A stretch of DNA of 41,524 bases from Negativicutes bacterium (GTDB lineage: Bacteria > Bacillota > Negativicutes > JAAYSF01): contig JAQWAQ010000011.1 of NCBI GenBank assembly GCA_028707635.1, positions 1-41,524 of the forward strand, in the 5' to 3' direction. Each line of letters opens with the position of its first letter. Position 1 is the stretch's first letter. Under the pieces are notes generated by a model. That model saw only the letters and a list, made by a program, of their open reading frames with translations. It did no database searches and was not told where the DNA came from. This document shows, piece after piece, positions 40,110 through 41,524 of this stretch. The translations under genes were made by a program, and so were the position numbers.

Positions 40110-41524
40110 TCAATCCACCACTTTAATGGTTTTAAGCAGATAGTCTTCAGGACCCGATATATGAAGATCGGCCCGCTGTAATTGACGACAGTAGTCAACT
40201 ATTTCGCGGCTAATTCTTTCACCAGGGCATAACAGCGGGATTCCGGGGGGATAGAAGGTAACAATTTCAGCACAAATCAGACCAACCGAATCATCAAAGG
40301 CCACTGTACAGGTATTGCCGAACAATGCATCACGCGGTGAAATAACGCCTTGGGGTGGCGCCGGGTGAGAGATGCAAGTACAGGCATTGTCCAATTCGGA
40401 AAAATCACATTCGCGATTATGTTTGGCTGCCATATCACGCAAGGCTTCGACTAACGCCCGGGCTTCCACTTCGGTATCGCCCAGCGTAATCAAAAACAGG
40501 ATATTATACATATCAGATAATTCAACCTGTATTTTATATTCATGACGTAAAATTCGTTCGGCTTCCGCCCCGCGGAGACCTAAGCCCTTGACAGTTACAG
40601 TAACTTTAGTCGGGTCAAAGCTATAAAAGCCGGGTTGACCAATCTTTTCCTCACCAAACGAAAACAACCCGGGAATCTTATTGATTTCAGTCCGAACCCA
40701 GTTTGCTAATTGAATGGCCTTTTCAATGAGCTCACTGCCTTCTGTTGCCATCTGCATTCTGGCGACATCGAGTGAAGCCATCAGAATATAATTGGGACTA
40801 GTAGATTGCACCAGCTGGAGCATGGCTTTGAGACGCGGCACATTAATCCGGCCTTCACGGCAATGCACCATCGAACATTGCGTCATAGCCCCGATAATTT
40901 TATGAGTACTCTGAGCACAAATATCGGCGCCGGCATCAAGAGCCGGGATAGGCAGCCTACCGCTGAATTTCAAATGCGGACCATGCGCTTCGTCAACAAT
41001 AACCGCCATGTCATACGCATGCACAAGATCAACAATGCGTTTGAGGTCTGTTGCGACACCATAGTAGGTCGGATTAATGAGCAGGACCCCTTTTGCATCA
41101 GGATGCTGCTTAATGGCCGCCTCCACTGTTTCAGGCCTGACGCCCATAGCCAACCCCAATTCATAATCAACCTCGGGTTGAATAAATACAGGGGTAGCGC
41201 CGCTTAAGATAATTCCACCGATGATTGAACGATGAGCATTGCGGGGAACGATGATTTTATCACCAGGCCCGGCAATAGTAAGAATCATGGCATAAATGCC
41301 ACCTGTTGTACCATTCAGCACAAAGAAGCTGTGATCAGCATGATAGAGTTCGGCCGCTAAATCCTGGGCTTCCTTAATACAACCATGAGGTTCATGAAAA
41401 TCATCCAATTCTTCCATTAACGCTAAATCAAGGGCTAATGTATCCCGACCAATAATCTTCTCCAAACTGGGGTGCATGCCCTTGCCTTGTTTATGACCCG
41501 GTGTATGAAATGGAATGACCCCGT
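40110..41524 (-). CDS. Orn/Lys/Arg decarboxylase (YaaO/SpeA type), 5' end outside window
   Basis: PLP-dependent fold type I decarboxylase making cadaverine, agmatine or putrescine. The PLP lysine is in STHKIIGAMTQ, with VIVDEAHGPHLKF and a C-terminal domain ending in a PPGIPLLCPGE motif. Although an ATG occurs at 41477, the frame stays open upstream and encodes PFHTPGHKQGKG, the conserved N-terminal motif, so the gene runs past the window end. Length about 470 or more suits the YaaO/SpeA group lacking the wing domain. Amino-acid specificity cannot be read off. Confidence 0.94.
   Translation of the reverse strand, partial: GVIPFHTPGHKQGKGMHPSLEKIIGRDTLALDLALMEELDDFHEPHGCIKEAQDLAAELYHADHSFFVLNGTTGGIYAMILTIAGPGDKIIVPRNAHRSIIGGIILSGATPVFIQPEVDYELGLAMGVRPETVEAAIKQHPDAKGVLLINPTYYGVATDLKRIVDLVHAYDMAVIVDEAHGPHLKFSGRLPIPALDAGADICAQSTHKIIGAMTQCSMVHCREGRINVPRLKAMLQLVQSTSPNYILMASLDVARMQMATEGSELIEKAIQLANWVRTEINKIPGLFSFGEEKIGQPGFYSFDPTKVTVTVKGLGLRGAEAERILRHEYKIQVELSDMYNILFLITLGDTEVEARALVEALRDMAAKHNRECDFSELDNACTCISHPAPPQGVISPRDALFGNTCTVAFDDSVGLICAEIVTFYPPGIPLLCPGERISREIVDYCRQLQRADLHISGPEDYLLKTIKVVD

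Noticed and set aside
41477..41477. ATG taken as the start of the decarboxylase
   Set aside because: The frame is open to the window edge and encodes the conserved PFHTPGHKQGKG motif upstream, so the true start is outside.

Overview
The window is a chromosomal stretch of an endospore-forming Firmicute. Gene content and order point to the Negativicutes (Sporomusa/Pelosinus-like), but that placement is inferred from gene order and protein character, not from a marker search. Most of it is a rearranged version of two regions known from Bacillus subtilis. These are the rpmE-prfA-prmC-ywlC-ywlD-ywlE-rpiB block, and the origin-proximal block running from the yaaO-type decarboxylase through yaaR, holB, yaaT, yabB, rsmI, abrB, metG, tatD, yabE, rnmV, rsmA and yabG to ispE, purR, glmU, prs and pth. 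Nearly everything is on the minus strand. TTG starts are frequent (mntP, the radical SAM gene, ispE, rsmI, the HipA-like kinase, the CAP protein, the EamA transporter and a 44-aa peptide).

Layout: 1-5926 is the rpmE-yqhQ-prfA-prmC-sua5-mntP-ywlE-rpiB series, driven by a strong sigma-A promoter; rpiB is cut by the window start. 5934-9233 is a GNAT-polysaccharide deacetylase-pth-radical SAM unit. 9273-11835 is glmU-prs; 11843-14011 is purR-ilvA; 14113-17097 is cheW-ispE-GntR-nucleotidyltransferase. 17106-20623 is a cyanophycin cassette (cphB-cphA). 20930-27713 is a sporulation-flavoured accessory region: an L,D-transpeptidase, a HipA-like kinase, two paralogous SPOCS (DUF3794) proteins, a Met/His/Cys-rich protein, a secreted CAP protein, a 44-aa Cys-rich peptide missing from the supplied ORF set, YabG protease and a GT2 glycosyltransferase. 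28036-31644 holds rsmA-rnmV, an EamA transporter and a YabE-like 3D-domain protein. 32045-34871 is metG-tatD, divergent from abrB. 35236-39176 is yaaR-holB-yaaT-trmN6-rsmI. 39244-41524 is a small membrane protein, a guanylate-kinase-like gene in the tmk position, and an Orn/Lys/Arg decarboxylase cut by the window end.

Regulation visible in the sequence ties housekeeping genes to sporulation. Matches to the sigma-H consensus (AGGA, then GAAT after a fixed gap) lie upstream of purR, glmU, cheW-ispE and the CAP gene. abrB has a near-perfect sigma-A promoter followed by a Spo0A box. A good sigma-K-type promoter precedes the Met/His/Cys-rich gene, with a weaker one facing the other way toward the SPOCS pair.

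The most novel candidates are: (1) the spore-associated, probably metal-binding set at 22425-25770, including a His/Asp/Asn/Cys-rich insertion inside a SPOCS domain encoded by a perfect 51-bp tandem duplication; (2) two dispersed copies of a two-hairpin element (276-434 and 20662-20802), resembling an IS200/IS605-type end or omega-RNA-like relic; and (3) a glmU promoter that sits where the Bacillus spoVG promoter would be, with no spoVG gene present.
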